Counted from the stretch's first letter, positions 1 through 11,960 are shown. The stretch: 64,000 nt of DNA from Varanus komodoensis (GCF_004798865.1 NW_025336598.1:29947935-30011934), one strand, 5' to 3'. Notes: generated from the sequence alone by a model not told the origin. Numbers and translations are program-made.

Positions 1-184
1 AGAGGCAGGTAAGCAAACAGGCAGGTGACAGGGCAGAGCAACTCCAGGAGGCCCTTTCTGGGATGTGGGCCCCAGGCAGGTCCCCAGTCAGGCCTGCCCT
101 TCATGCAGCCCGGTTGCAATTTCTATTTGTAACTGCTTGTAATCTGCCCCAAGAACTTCTGTTAGTGGACGGATTAAACATGTA

Positions 185-205
185 ACAGACAGACAGACAG
201 ACAGT
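185..205. repeat. (ACAG)n microsatellite
   Basis: About five perfect ACAG units in a row. No coding or regulatory context is visible around it. Confidence 0.95.
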
Positions 206-1680
206 CATTCCTTTTGTGAAAAAAGAGGCTGCTCCACCCCACAGCTGCCCCAAACTACCGGAGACTGTGCATGCAGGCTGCCCTCGGGCTTGGACCCCTC
301 CCAGCAGAGAGCAGTGTGCAGCTCCAACCCTCGGCCACGTAGGCCAAGCATGTAGCTGGTGGCCTTCAAGCGGGGAGTGTAGAAAGGAGCTGGCCTCAGA
401 GGAGACTGTCGCCTGGCGTCCTTTGCACTGAGAGAGAAATCTGGAGCTCAGAGCTGAACATGGCAAGGCAGCCTGGAGCTCAAGGCACAGAAAGTCACTG
501 TGGCAGGGAAACTGGGTTCCGAGAAAAGAGCCCTTTATGGCATGCATTCTGCATCTTTCTGCCCCTCCAGCTTTAAGGATCATCGAGAGAGGTCAGCTTA
601 GCCGTTCTCCCACATCTCATGCTTTTGATATTCCCATCCAGCCATCATTTCTTCCTTTCTGAGTCTCTTGATCAGCTCAGGGAGGGCTGACCCAGAGACT
701 GGGGTCTGGGGGGTGCACGCAGTTCCCCCGTTCCTTGTAGTGTCACATCGCGGTATCCATGCATGTTAAGGGAGGGGCAGAGGAGAACCAAAATTGTTTT
801 GATTCTTAGGGGAACTGCCCCTACTGCACACAGGCATTGTAGCTTCATCAAACAAAGAAGGATCATGCCCTATATTAATAAAGTTCCCAAGTGCTTCCAT
901 TCACCTCACCTCAGCCACAGTCAGCAAAATGCTTCCGTGCAAATAAATTATATCATTCTGATGTCGTTCATTGATTGTATCCAGATTGGGCCATCTGCAC
1001 CCACATTTGCTTTCACGAAACGATTTTTGAGCGATTTAGGATTTTACAATAGATGCATGAATTATTACTCATAAGTTATCAATCTTACACTGAACTAGTG
1101 AAATAGGATTTTGGCAGTGTACCATCATCAGGTAGTGGTCTTCAATATTCCACACTGCTTGCCAGATGATCCAGGGCCCTAAGGCTGCAAACTTGCACTG
1201 GCTTACCTTGAACAAGTCTCACTGTGCTCAGTGGGACTTTCTTCTGAGTAGACATGTACAGGATTGCAAGGAAAGGTCCACTGGAATCCAAATGATCTAA
1301 TATTTCCAGGCCACCCCTGGGCTTTGATCAAGCAATAAGAACATGGGTATAAATGTGGTGCAATTCTATAGGCCAAAGGTGGAATTCTAGCAGATGTTCA
1401 TGCCACTGGATTACTTCATACAATGGTAAACATCAGTACGTGATTGCACTGTGCCAACGCTGTGGAATCAGTTAGCTTCTGAAATCTCACCTTGCCCTTC
1501 TTCTTGGCTCCTGGGAGGCAAAATGTGTCTTCCATTTGCCCTCTGCTTTAGCTGGGTCATGTAATCCCCCTGGTTGGATTATGATGTTTCAAATATGTTT
1601 TTCCTGGTTTTGTTTCCCACTCCCAGTTTTTGCAGGTTTGTTGAACTTGTTTTAATTGGGTTAATTTGTTTTTGATATTT
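206..1680. other. Intergenic stretch, little recognised
   Basis: Short open frames occur on both strands but show no domain, splice-site pattern or composition typical of exons. One copy of a dispersed short motif lies at 1197-1270 and is listed separately. Nothing else is recognised. Confidence 0.6.
1197..1270 (+). repeat. Dispersed short repeat (TTCTGAGTA..ACATG motif)
   Basis: Contains the core CTCAGTGGGACTTTCTTCTG followed by AGTAGACATGTACAGGATTG. Diverged copies of the same core occur near 18960, 25310, 32525 and, reversed, near 57120. I recognise this as a common sauropsid interspersed motif but cannot name its parent element. Confidence 0.55.
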
Positions 1681-1687
1681 TTGTATC

Positions 1688-1850
1688 CTGCCTTTCTCTA
1701 CAGGGTGGCCTATATAATCCTTTTCTCCATTTCATCTTGACAAAAATCCTGTGAGGCAAGTAAGGGTGTGAGCCAAGGACTGGCCCAAAGTTACCCATGG
1801 CCAAATGGGGCATAGAACCCGATCTCCGGAGTCCTGAACCGCTGGCTTGC
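1688..1850 (-). repeat. MIR/CORE-like SINE, antisense
   Basis: Reads from a TATCCTGCCTTTC tail through CCTGTGAGGCAAGTAAGG and GACTGGCCCAAAGTTACCC to an inverted tRNA-like head (AGAACCCGATCTCC, an inverted box-B-like block). The same order recurs near 9345, 54925 and 61935. The tRNA-derived, MIR-like assignment is inferred from this shared order. Confidence 0.6.
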
Positions 1851-1854
1851 TTTT

Positions 1855-3105
1855 GTTCACTGTCTTCAGCAATGGAAAAGTGGCTAATTAGCAGTTTTAA
1901 TAAAAAAGGGATAGATAATGAAGAAAGCCAGTACGAATTAGCGGAAGCAATAATGTGATCGAGCCATTGGCACAATAATGTGTCATCTCGGTGATCACCA
2001 GAGCACTTTTCCCCCTTTTTCTTTTTTAGTGTAATTGGTCTTCAACATTACTATTCATTTGCTGCACATGCAGGACCAGTTCAAGCAATCATGTACCCAG
2101 CAGCTAATTGTGTAGAAAGATTTGCCAATGTCATGTGATTTCTTTGACTTTTGCCAGTCTGCCTTCATTTTGGGAATGGCAGGACGAGGGATGGAGGAAT
2201 CTGTAATTTCCAGTTTCAGTTCCTTATTTTTAAGTTCTAATTTCCAGTTATCCTGCACACTGAGATGTTTTTCCATCTCAAGGTTGAACTTTTGTCCTGA
2301 ACTTGAAGAATATCTTTTTAAAATGTATTAAACGTTTATATGAATTTTAATGCATATTTCCCTAAAATTACATGTTTGTACGTATTTTTAACATTATTTT
2401 CATTATAAACACATTTTATGTACATGTTTCCCTGAAATACATGCATATTTTGATTGGAGAATTCCATTGCAAAGTGAGACGTGTGACTTTCAAAGAATAA
2501 CTGAGTTTTAGTTAAATGTGGGACAACACCAGTTATTGGCCCATCCTGGAGTTGGCCCCATCTAAACAATCTAAATATAATTGGAGAGCAGCAACCCTGA
2601 AAAATGAATAGAAAAAGTTGCTTATAGAACAAATAACCAGATGGTGATGATGATGATGCTGAACCAAGTTAAAGATGCAGGAGAAAAAACAATACCATCA
2701 ATGTATGTGCTGCAGGAAAATTACTTTCTGATCCCAAGTAATCAGAACTTGAGTATGTGTAAAATCTATTAGCTAGGAGCATTTCTATGATATAGAGGAT
2801 CCTGTTCCTGGGTTGTGGCTATGCCTAACACCCCAGAGGGACTAAGGACACCATATAAATCATATGTAAGAGCGAGAATTCTTCTTGACACCAAAGCACC
2901 ACAACTGAGGTACAGACAGAAGAGAACATGATACTTTTAACCAAGACCAGATTGTTTTGCTCCATACAGAGTTCTGGCATACCAGAGATCCAGTGATGAG
3001 AAGATGTTGATGCAACGTCATCAATGGCCATGCCTAGTGGATATACTTCCAATAACCAGGATAGCAATCTTCTTTAGGTTTCAGAGTGAACCAGCCAAAT
3101 CAGTT
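1855..3105. other. Intergenic stretch, nothing recognised
   Basis: AT-rich sequence with short spurious frames only. No repeat or exon is recognised, apart from a brief GAT-rich run near 2643. Confidence 0.6.
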
Positions 3106-3109
3106 CAAC

Positions 3110-3760
3110 AAGTACAGATAAGGAAAGTAGTTTTCTGGAGAAAATTATTTTACAAAAATCAGTCTGCAAGCACCTGAAAGAAAATGTAGTGATTAATAAA
3201 AGCCAACATGGATTTATCAAAAATCAATCCTGTCAGACTAATTTAATCTCATTTTTTAACTAGGTTACTGACCCAGCCAACAGAGGGAACACTGTGGACA
3301 TAATCTACCTTGACTTTAGCAAAGCTTTCAAAATAGTACCCCATAACATTCTGATAAGTAAATTAGCAAAAAGTGGACTAGATAAACTATCAGGTGGATC
3401 CAAAATTGGCTGCTAAATCAGACACACAGAGTGCTCATCAATGGCACTTTCTCAAACTGGAGGATTCAGTCCTGGGCCCAGTGCTTTTCAACATCTTTAT
3501 TAATGATTAGATGAGAAAGTACAAGGACAGATAATCAAATTTGCAGATGTCACAAACTGGGTGGAATAGCAAACACCCTGGAAGATAAAATAAAGACCCA
3601 GGGTGATCTTGATAAACTTGAACACTGGGCTGAAAGCAACAGAATTAGTTTCAATAGGGACAAGTGCCATGTCCCTGAATTGCTTGCATGGGGGGAAATA
3701 ATAAATTAATTTCACAATAATAATACCACAGGACTGGGTGACTTCAGCAGTTAGTCTCAA
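3110..3760 (+). mobile_element. CR1 LINE, reverse-transcriptase part (decayed)
   Basis: The plus strand translates in pieces to CR1 ORF2 reverse transcriptase. Visible blocks are a QHGFIKNQSCQTNLISF-like segment near 3205-3255, the palm motif IYLDFSKAF near 3302-3328, and a LEHWAESNRISFNRDKCHV-like block near 3615-3672. Frames are broken by stops and shifts, so the copy is old and inactive. It may be the front part of the same insertion whose 3' end lies at 4835-5340. Confidence 0.85.
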
Positions 3761-3764
3761 GGCA

Positions 3765-4830
3765 AATCAGTTATTTTGCATGGGTGAATTCCCAATCTAT
3801 TCCAGGTCTCAGGTACCAGACAATGAATTCTATGTGGAATATGTTAGACACCGGACTGTTTAAGACAGACTGAGGCAGAAGGTTAAAATGTAGGAGAGAA
3901 AGTTATTTGCAGCCTATTGGTTTCTCCCTCCGTGATAGATGCTGTTGCTGAGGGGGGGACTCATTCTGTTCTCCTAAAAGCCAGAAATTCTCATTCATAA
4001 CTGACTTTGTATCATTGCTTTATTTTTATGGCTTTCTATTAAGCCTGAGGGTAATAGACAGTTGCTAATAACTGTGAGAAAATTAAAAGTTATTTTGATC
4101 AACAACATTGTAACCATAAAGTTGAAGTGTCATTTTGATTTACCATCAAATACTTAAGCCCTTTCTTGAATCTCTCTTTATCATTATATTTTATTTGATT
4201 AGATTTCTACTTATTAACACCAGGTGGCTACTCTGAAGCATCCAGAACCACTTTCTTGAAAGTGTGATCATGGTGCAGTTTAAGGAGGGGTGTAGCCAAC
4301 ATTTTGGACTGTCCAGAGTCATTTCTCAAGAGTATCAGGATCCAATCCCTTGAGTTGGATGTAGACTTAATCATGCATAGAGTAGACCCCACGACATCAA
4401 CTAACTTTTCCCACTGATTTCAATAGATCTGTCCCATACATGATTAAGTCTGGATCCAGCCCATTGGTTTTACACACAGTGATGCTATAGTCACTCCACA
4501 GACATCTATCAGTTTAACTTTCAGGGCTTATGGGAATTCTAGTTTTGGGGATTTTCTTAGGATGAAAACAGAACCACATTCTGCTAAGAATAGTGGGAAT
4601 AGTTTAAAATTGTTTTCCTGATCGTGAAAACAAATACCTTGGGATGTATTTTGTGAGTCTGTTTGTGTCAACAATTCTACAACTGGGAAACACCTTGGAA
4701 TGGTTGTATATCACAAGCCAAATATGAACCAACAGTGTGATGTGGCTGCTAAAATAAGCAATTCGGGGGGGGGGGGGCTGCATTAATAGAAGTATTACTT
4801 CCAAATCATGTAAGGTACTGTTTCTTCTCT
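3765..4830. other. Gap between two CR1 parts
   Basis: About 1 kb separating CR1 reverse-transcriptase blocks from CR1 3' sequence. It holds a fold-back element at 4347-4465 and a 13-base G run at 4765-4777. The remainder is not recognised. Confidence 0.5.
4347..4465. mobile_element. Fold-back MITE-like element, copy 1
   Basis: The left arm contains TAGACTTAATCATGCATAGA and the right arm contains TACATGATTAAGTCTGGATC, which is the inverse. The arms are over 25 bp with few mismatches and enclose about 60 bp. A related copy with the same outer arms (GGGCTRGATCYAGA type) lies at 15299-15430. No protein is encoded, so any transposase would act in trans. The DNA-transposon class is inferred from structure only. 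Confidence 0.7.
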
Positions 4831-4834
4831 ATTC

Positions 4835-5340
4835 AGCACTAGTTGGCCCCTACCTTGACTGCTGTGTCCAGTTCTGGGCACCACACTTCAAGATACAGAG
4901 AAACTAGAAAGGGTTCAGAAGAAACCAACTGAAATGATCTGCAAGCAATGCCCCTGGGTGGAGATATGGAAAGAACTGGGCATGTTGAGCCTGCAGAAGG
5001 GAAATTTGAAGGGGGATAACGAAAACACTTTTAAATACTTGAAAAGCTGTCACACAGAGGAGAGCCAAGATTTCTTCTCAATCATCCTGGAGGAGAGGAT
5101 GTGAAGTAATGGGCTTGAGCTGCAGAAAACCACGTTCTGGCTGGACATCAGGAAGAATCTCCTGGCTGTTGGCGCAGTACAGCAATGAAACCGATGGCCT
5201 AGGGAGGTGCTGGGCACCCCCATGCTGGAGCCATTCGAGGGCATCTGCTAGAGATGCTTTGCCTTGGAGTCCTGCCTGAGCAGGGAGTTGGACCCAAGGA
5301 CCCTGCTGGCCAGGGCCATCTTAACGCATGGGCCTGATGG
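4835..5340 (+). mobile_element. CR1 LINE, ORF2 C-terminus and 3' end
   Basis: Decayed CR1 C-terminal coding sequence (YLDCCVQFWAPHFK-like near 4850-4895, then a GFRRNQ-like block) runs into the typical CR1 3' region: AGAGGAGAGCCAAGATTTCT, CTGGACATCAGGAAGAATCT and GAGCCATTCGAGGGCATCTG. It continues in the right order from the part at 3110-3760, so one interrupted insertion is possible. Confidence 0.85.
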
Positions 5341-5344
5341 GCAC

Positions 5345-7378
5345 TTGCCCATGGGCCCCATACTAATCTGTGTATGTTGACCCTTCATTTTTATATCTTT
5401 ATTCCTGTGAGTAGTTGTCGTAGGGGCCCCAGGACACTGCTTTGCCCGGGACCCATAATGCTGTTAAGACGGCCCTGCTGTTGGCCCCTTCCAACCCTAC
5501 CATTCTGTGATTCTAAACATTTCTCACCTTTCCTCAGATCAGGCTTGAGCCTTGTGTTGAATCTTGCCCTGATACCATGCAATCTTGTCCACTGATCTCT
5601 GGTGCCCTCATTTCTGAGCTGTGGCTCTGTGCCATCTTTTGATACAATCGAATTATATGAGGAGGAAAGGAAGCCCAGTTGGTGTAAAATGAATATATAT
5701 GAATGCATGTGTGCCCGTGAGTGTGCATGCAACTGAAAAACGGTGCCATTTGAGGAAAGAGGATCTCCACCTGAGGTGATAAAGTAATAATGGCTACATG
5801 GTGTGGAATCAATTCTGCCAGCCAATTGCTTGTTTGGAAAGTCCTTACCAGCAAATGACATGCCTGCAGGCAGCCTTAACCAAGTCCCCCTTGCATTGGA
5901 TGCAAACGACCATTCAGGGTTCCTTCTGCTGGTGTGTTTGATGTGGGCCAGGGCGAAACACCCAGACAAAAGACGCTTGATTTTAAAATTTGTCTCAGTG
6001 TCAGCTGTTGTGAGTATCCTCATCTTGCAGCTAAATGTTGCATGCGCATCTGTGCATTTAAAACCTGATGGATGCTTTTCTCAATGTGAAACAGCTCCAG
6101 GAGTAGGCAGTTTTCAGCAAAGAATTGATGGGGAAGGAGTGCTTAATCCCTTTGCAGCCGTCTACATTTCCTCTCCGACTTCTCCCTTCAAGCTGCCTCA
6201 GCAATTGCACAGAACTCTGACACTCCGTGGATGTGGGGGAACAACTTGGGGGAAAGTTGTGAACAGTGGCAGGTGAGGAAAAAGCTAAACCTGTCCTCCC
6301 CTTTGGCACTTCTCTGCTGAGAATCCCTCCTTCCCAAAGCTGCTTTGCATTACAAGCAGCACCTGCCGGGGTCGTACAGGTCTAACATCTAGCTTTGCTG
6401 GGAGCAATTGACAGAATCATTTAACTCTCTGGCAAATGCAGTGAGGCCTTCCATGAAACATATTTTGGCACATGGCTTTTGTCAAATGCTCATGCGATCT
6501 CCAGAATCCACCCAATTCTCTCTGTGCTGTTGACCCATCTAGTTTGTAGGGATGATTATGAGGACACTAGAAAGCAAGTGTTCTCTTTCTAGTGTAGATT
6601 AGTCCTGAGGGTCAAAAAAGGGACTTCTCCTTTTCTTTTTCTCAAGGCATTTCCCACTCCTTTGGTTGTGCACTGCAAACTCAGACCAAGAGTGTGGGAA
6701 GTGAGTGATGGTCCAATCTGCCTATTTCCAGCGTATGTCACTTTTGCATAGTTTAATCTATAATTCTGTTTTGCTCTGTTTTCACATTACTCTGTGGGTT
6801 TTTTAAAGCTTATCAAAATAAGTATTAAACACGTATCCTAACATACATTTATATGTATTCTCTTTCATAGAATATAGTTACTTGCTTATTTTCATTCTTT
6901 CTCCTGCTTTGGTGTATTTAAACTGCTAAGGACTGCAGCCTAGTTCGTGACCCACTCAGTCTGAGAGATACGGATCAGATCTTTTTGTACAGGCGTTCAC
7001 AGAAATGAATATAAGCTAAGCAAAGGGAAGTCAGAAATTCATGGCCTCACCCCACACCCAGGTGCTCACTTGGATTTCCCGTCATGCAGGAGTAACTTTC
7101 ATCTGTGTGCTTTATACCACCTGCGTTGCTCTTCTGTGCTCCAACCAGGGTATGGGGGAATCAATCCACAGAGAGATCTGCAGAGCAGCCCTGTCTGCTA
7201 AAAAAGCCAGTCCCAGTTTCTGACCCTGGCCAGCGGAGTGGTTTACAGAAGGAATATTTGTTCATTCCATTCTGCATGGCTGTGAATCAGTGGGTGGCTG
7301 AGATAGCGCACTTTTTTTTCTGCTAGAATCCCCCCGCCCCCCGCTTCACATAACAGGCCATCTGTTTCAAGGAACATT
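5345..7378. other. Intergenic stretch, no gene recognised
   Basis: Contains an open frame of 157 codons at 5803-6276 (+) with no recognisable domain, which I do not call a gene. 6700-7000 is AT-rich and looks unique. Confidence 0.5.
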
Positions 7379-7379
7379 T

Positions 7380-7560
7380 CTACTATCAGAGGAGAAAATT
7401 AATTTTTGTTAAAAAAATTAATCCAGTTCTGAACTGGATTAGCCAGGGGAAAGAATATTCAGCTTTCAGCTTGCATAAATCTGATTTTCCTTAATCATGA
7501 TTAATATTTCATTTTATTTATAATTTTGCATGTAATTTATTTGCAAAGGCTTTCACCGGA
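7380..7560. promoter_or_regulatory. AT-rich block with homeodomain-type palindromes
   Basis: Two near-adjacent palindromes stand out. TAATCCAGTTC-T-GAACTGGATTA (7419-7441) has 11-bp perfect arms, each ending in TAATCC, the OTX/PITX-type site. TTAATCATGATTAA (7491-7504) is a perfect 14-bp palindrome of paired TAAT cores. The surrounding sequence is AT-rich and not an obvious repeat. An enhancer role is inference. Confidence 0.3.
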
Positions 7561-7599
7561 TAATCTGACAATTGCTGTTAGTAATACTGTTGCGCTGAT

Positions 7600-9340
7600 A
7601 ACCTCGTTCCCTCTCCCATGGCAGGGATGATGGCACATGGCCAGTCAGGAAGGAGCACGCCACCAGCAGAGCGATCTAGCCAGCTGCTTTGGGAAGCTGG
7701 ATCACGCTGTCAGAGGTCAGGCTTAGGCTGCGGGAGGAAGGATCCACGGGGGAAGCACTGGCAGATTTTTCTTTCCTCCTATGGATCATTGTGTTGTGTT
7801 GGGTCTTGCTCCCAAAACAACTTGAAGCAACTGCATTTTTTTTTTCATTTATGTTTGTTCCTTGTCTGCCTCGTTCTGTGTAGTCAGAATTATGACTTTG
7901 CATTCCAGAATTCTCAAGAGTGCCTGAATAAAACAGTATCCAAAGCACAAGCCAACCAAAGTGCTTGTGATCAAGACCAGTTGAAAGCAATAGAACTGGT
8001 CTTACAGTTGAATAAGACCTTTGGGGTAATTGTGGCTATGGTGAATACTTTTGCCCAGCTGAGCAAATGCCCAAAATGGGGATTTTGCTGTTTGCAGGGG
8101 CCATGCAGGGGAAAGGAACTAAGCCCGCCACTTCCCTAACTCAGCCAGTTTCACGGCAACACTGCATACCACAGTTCGATGTCAGCTTGGCAATATGCAG
8201 CTCCAGTGGCCTTCTGCAGTCCCTTACACTGGTTTGGTGGAACATGCATATGGAGGGGAGAAGGACAGGAGGGGCTGGCCCGGCCCGGCCCAGGGCCTCT
8301 GCTTGACTGAAGGTATGATGGCGCCTGCATGCCTCAAAGTATGCATGATCACAGCCCCATGAACAGACAGGACGCAAACTGATCAATAGGAGGGACACGC
8401 CAGAGCATCAGTTGACCGTTCTTACTGCTGTTCTCTTTAAATTTTGAGGATGAGCTCTAGAAAAGCAGCTTTGATGGGCCAGTTGGTAGGAAGCCTGCTG
8501 AAATCATGCAAATACCATTAGGGCTAGGTTTCATTTCCATTTATTACATACCCGTGTCACTCAACAGCTGAATCTCTCTGGGTGGTTCCTAAACATTAAA
8601 ACCTTAAAGATAAGTTACAGTGCCATATGCACACTGACATACAACACAGACACAGGGGTCTCCAAAAAGAACTTGAAAGCCTCAAGGACAACTCCAGAGC
8701 TCTCCTTGCCACCCTTTAGTCTCTGCTCCCCACCATCTGTGCACAGAAACGCGTTGGTGGGCAAACCTTGCAGATTAAATGAAATGGACCTCAGTGAAAG
8801 TTCATGCTTAGCATATTTATTACACTGCTGTTGTAGTCTTCTTTTCTCCTCTTGTGAGGAAGCCAAGGAGGCTTACATAGTTCCATTTTAGGCATACATC
8901 AGGGGCAGTCAGACTGAAGGAAGGGAGGGAGGGAGGGCCCCCTGGGCAGAGCAGTGGGAGCACCAGGATCCAGGCGCAGTGCCAGGGAGGCGGAGCCAAG
9001 GGGCTGAGCCTGGTGCCCATGCGGGCGCATAGCAGATCCTGGAAAGCCACTGTTGCTCCAGCAAAGAGTCAGCCAGGAGGGCCTAGACGGCAATTCCTCC
9101 CTGGTGAGGCTCAGGAGCTAAGCTGTGGGTGGGGCTGGTCTAGAGTCTGAGGATGCTTCACTGCCCAGGAGGCTGCTCCAAAGCACAGCCGTGGTCAGGG
9201 AGGCCACTTGTGCTTCTCCACAAAAAGGTGAATGCTGTAGCGAAACAGAGGATACCAATCTGTGAACATTTGCCTGTGAAAATATCTATGTATAGGATCA
9301 AACGTAGAAATAACATCTGCTGCTACTTCATCTTCATCTT
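7600..9340. other. Intergenic stretch with a (GGGA)n run
   Basis: A short GGGA microsatellite lies at 8919-8937. Several overlapping open frames exist on both strands with no recognisable product. Nothing else is supported. Confidence 0.5.
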
Positions 9341-9344
9341 CTTG

Positions 9345-9515
9345 CATTGCATTTATAGTCAGTCTTTTCCCCCTAACCCTAACCCTAACCCTGTGAAGTA
9401 GATTAGGCTGAGTGTGACTAGTCCCAAGTCAGCCAGTGAGCTTCATGGCTGAGTGGGAACTAGTACCTGGATCTCCTGGGTTCCCAGTCCAACAAGCTCA
9501 CCCCCATGCCACAGT
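9345..9515 (-). repeat. MIR/CORE-like SINE with (CCCTAA)3, antisense
   Basis: Reads CCCTAACCCTAACCCTAACC, GTGAAGTAGATTAGGCTGAG, CCCAAGTCAGCCAGTGAGCT and then an inverted tRNA-like head ending ACCTGGATCTCCTGGG. The layout matches the copies near 1688, 54925 and 61935. The telomere-like triplet repeat sits inside the SINE body. Confidence 0.6.
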
Positions 9516-9519
9516 AGCT

Positions 9520-10565
9520 ATAGTCTATTATAGAAAAGAACAATACAGAAAAGATGCAGGTCAGATCACCATAGTGGAGAAGGACAACAAGGTGATTAGT
9601 TTATGGGGTCATTTTCTGGCTGTTGACGGGCAACTTCAAGGCTACTCCAAGGCTGTCACTTCTGACAGGCCTTTATGATAAAACCAGACTTAGACCAGAC
9701 AACCCATCCAACAGATGACTATCCTCCACCAGATGTCCAGAACGGAGGACTATTCTTTCTAGAGTAGGACACCTGGCTGTCCTAGAGTTAGTAGGTCGTC
9801 TTATGGATCTGCTGCATACAGCTGAGGATTCACAGTTCTAGACCTGGTGGCTCCTACTGAGGGTCTGGCAAGTAGGAGGCGGGGGCTGGGGCCGGGCAGG
9901 ACTGGGACACTGCCAGGGCCGGGCATTAGGGCCTCTGAGCCTGTGCTGGACAGGAGCAACACATGCAGCCTCTTCTAACATGTCACAGGTGGTGGCAGCA
10001 CAACCCCCAGATCTCAATCCTAAACATACTACAGAAAACCCATTTTCGCCACCCAACTCTTGCTCGTTTTAGGGAAAGCTCTTGGGGTTAGCTATAGCAT
10101 ATTGCTGGAACTTCACGTTGAAGCCCAGTTGGTTTTAGACAGCCTTCCAACTGTGCAGACTGAAGTGGGGCAGAAGCAAGAATAACAGACGTTCCAAAAA
10201 CAGTGCCTTGGTATCTAAATGTGCCACTTCATGAAGTCCTAAAAACCCTCCAGGGCTAGTACTATATAATCAGCCCATCAGAAGGTTAAACACCTTCCTT
10301 TCTCACACCAGCAGCCCATTCCTTATTGTACCCTTGCAGGGCCCCTGAAGACCCGAGAACACACTGAGAAGTCAGAGACACCTCACTTCCTGTTAGAAGG
10401 CCGCTTTATTCTGAAGTGGCCTGCCGTCCAAACAAACGCACTTTCTTCGCCTGAGCGTTTATTATCTCCCACATATTTTATAGTCCAGTCTTCAATGCCC
10501 ACGTGTGCTTATTATGTCCAAACAGCATAGGCATTAGTGAGCGTGACGGTAAATCATGTTGCGGC
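9520..10565. other. Intergenic stretch, nothing recognised
   Basis: No repeat family, splice pattern or coding signal is recognised. GC content rises towards the island that follows. Confidence 0.5.
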
Positions 10566-10568
10566 TTT

Positions 10569-10604
10569 ATCTATCGATCGATCGATCGATCTATCTATCT
10601 ATCG
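10569..10604. repeat. (ATCT)/(ATCG) microsatellite
   Basis: ATCT units surround an ATCG-ATCG-ATCG core, so the core is self-complementary (CGATCGATCG). It lies on the edge of a CpG-rich island. Confidence 0.95.
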
Positions 10605-11240
10605 GCAACCGCGTCACCGGCTTAACCATATGTTGCATTTCAAAAAGCTTCCGAGGGCCGGCCGCGCATGGATGGCGGAGCTCGCTGCTTCTGAGGCGAG
10701 AACTACTCCGCACGGCCTCTGCGCAGCCTTCAGGAGGCCGCGGCTCCTTTTTAATGCAGACGGACAGCCTGCGCTGCACTGGGAGCCTTTCCACAGGCTC
10801 CTGGTTTCCTCTCCTCCGCGTACCTAGGAGCCTTTGCCCAGTGGGGACAGAGCATTTCCCTTCTCCATCCTCCCTCACAGAGGCACCGCCTGGATCTTCC
10901 TGCTCCGTGCGGGTGAATCGCGGCCACGGCTCCGCGAGGATTCACGGAGGCGCAACGCGCAGCGGAGGGCTCCGGCCGCGGCGCTTAAGCCAGAGCGGGC
11001 CGGCACGAACGGGGGCCCTCCCCGGATCTCGCTGCATCGCCCTGGGCTGCACGGCGCTCAGAGAGGAACGGGATGGATAATATCCAGCTGCACTTTGCAC
11101 AGTTCAGGGGCTGTTTTTTCCTTCCTCTTTCTTTTTGGCTTAACTACCCAAACTGATTTCAGCGCTAATGGTTCACGGGATCCTCGCTCCGAAGGGCTGC
11201 AGCACTGCGGACAGAAGCGTCCCTGCCTGGACGAGCGCCT
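10605..11240. promoter_or_regulatory. CpG-rich island 1
   Basis: About 600 bp dense in CpG (GGCCGGCCGCGC, CCGCGTACC, CGCGGCCACGGC, CGCAACGCGCAGCGG, CCGGCCGCGGCGC) inside CpG-poor surroundings. Such islands usually mark promoters. No TATA box or coding start is evident. In human, B3GALT1 follows XIRP2 on the same strand, so an upstream B3GALT1 promoter or exon is one possibility. That link is inferred from synteny only. Confidence 0.5.
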
Positions 11241-11399
11241 CGTTCTCGCTCACAAAAGCTGTACGGAAGGGACCTTATTGATTGATGTATTTAAAACTTT
11301 TCTAGACCGCCCCCTCACCAAAGTCTGGGGACGGTTTAACAGTGTAAAATAAAACACAGCGTTCTAAAAATTCCAACTGACAATAAAACCCCTAAATTA

Positions 11400-11960
11400 A
11401 TTGCAAATTAATTGGTTCAAAACAAAGCTGCCAGATTGCTGATGGGGGCCGGTTGTTATTCTCACATAACACTGGTCCTCTATCAGCTACACTGGCTCCC
11501 CAATGAAGTCCGGGCCCAATTTAAGGTGCTGGTATTGACCTATAAAGTCCTAAACAGCTTGGAACCAGGATACCTGAAGGAATGTCTTTTTCCCGATACG
11601 TCCTCCAACTCCTTCAGATCTGCACAGAAGCCCAACTCTGGAAACCCTCCTTGAAGGAGGTTAGGGGAGTGAACACCCGGAGTAAGGCTTCCTCTGTGGT
11701 GGCACCCTGGCTGTGAAATGTGCTCCTCAGAGAGGTTCACCTGGCGCCAACATGATATGCTTTTCAGCACCAGGTTAAGACCCTTTTATTCATCCAATAT
11801 TTTAAAGTTTAAACATTTTAATTCAGTTTTTATTTATCCTCAGTCGCATTTTATCTCGTTATTGATTGTTGTATTTATTAGGTATTTATCATATTGTAAG
11901 CCATCCAGAGACAATTGGCATAGGATGGGATAAAAATATCCTAGTAAATAAATACATACA
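11400..11960 (+). mobile_element. L2-type LINE, ORF2 C-terminus and 3' end
   Basis: Translates to the characteristic tail of L2-type ORF2: VQNKAARLLMGAG, then SHITLVLYQLHWLPNEVRAQ and FKVLVLTYKVLNSLEPGYLK (11412-11585). This is followed by a degraded stretch with LREVHLAPT-like coding and an AT-rich 3' tail with AAGCCATCCAGAGACAATTG. The frame is broken. Related 3'-tail sequence at 11270-11340 may belong to a separate neighbouring copy. Confidence 0.75.

Noticed and set aside
3110-5340. Host gene with reverse transcriptase
   Set aside because: Order and 3' end are those of a decayed CR1 LINE.
5803-6276. 157-codon plus-strand open frame as a gene
   Set aside because: No domain, no known similarity and no splice or promoter context. 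A longer minus-strand frame overlaps it.
9366-9393. Telomere array or chromosome end
   Set aside because: Only about three CCCTAA units, and they sit inside a SINE with sequence continuing on both sides.
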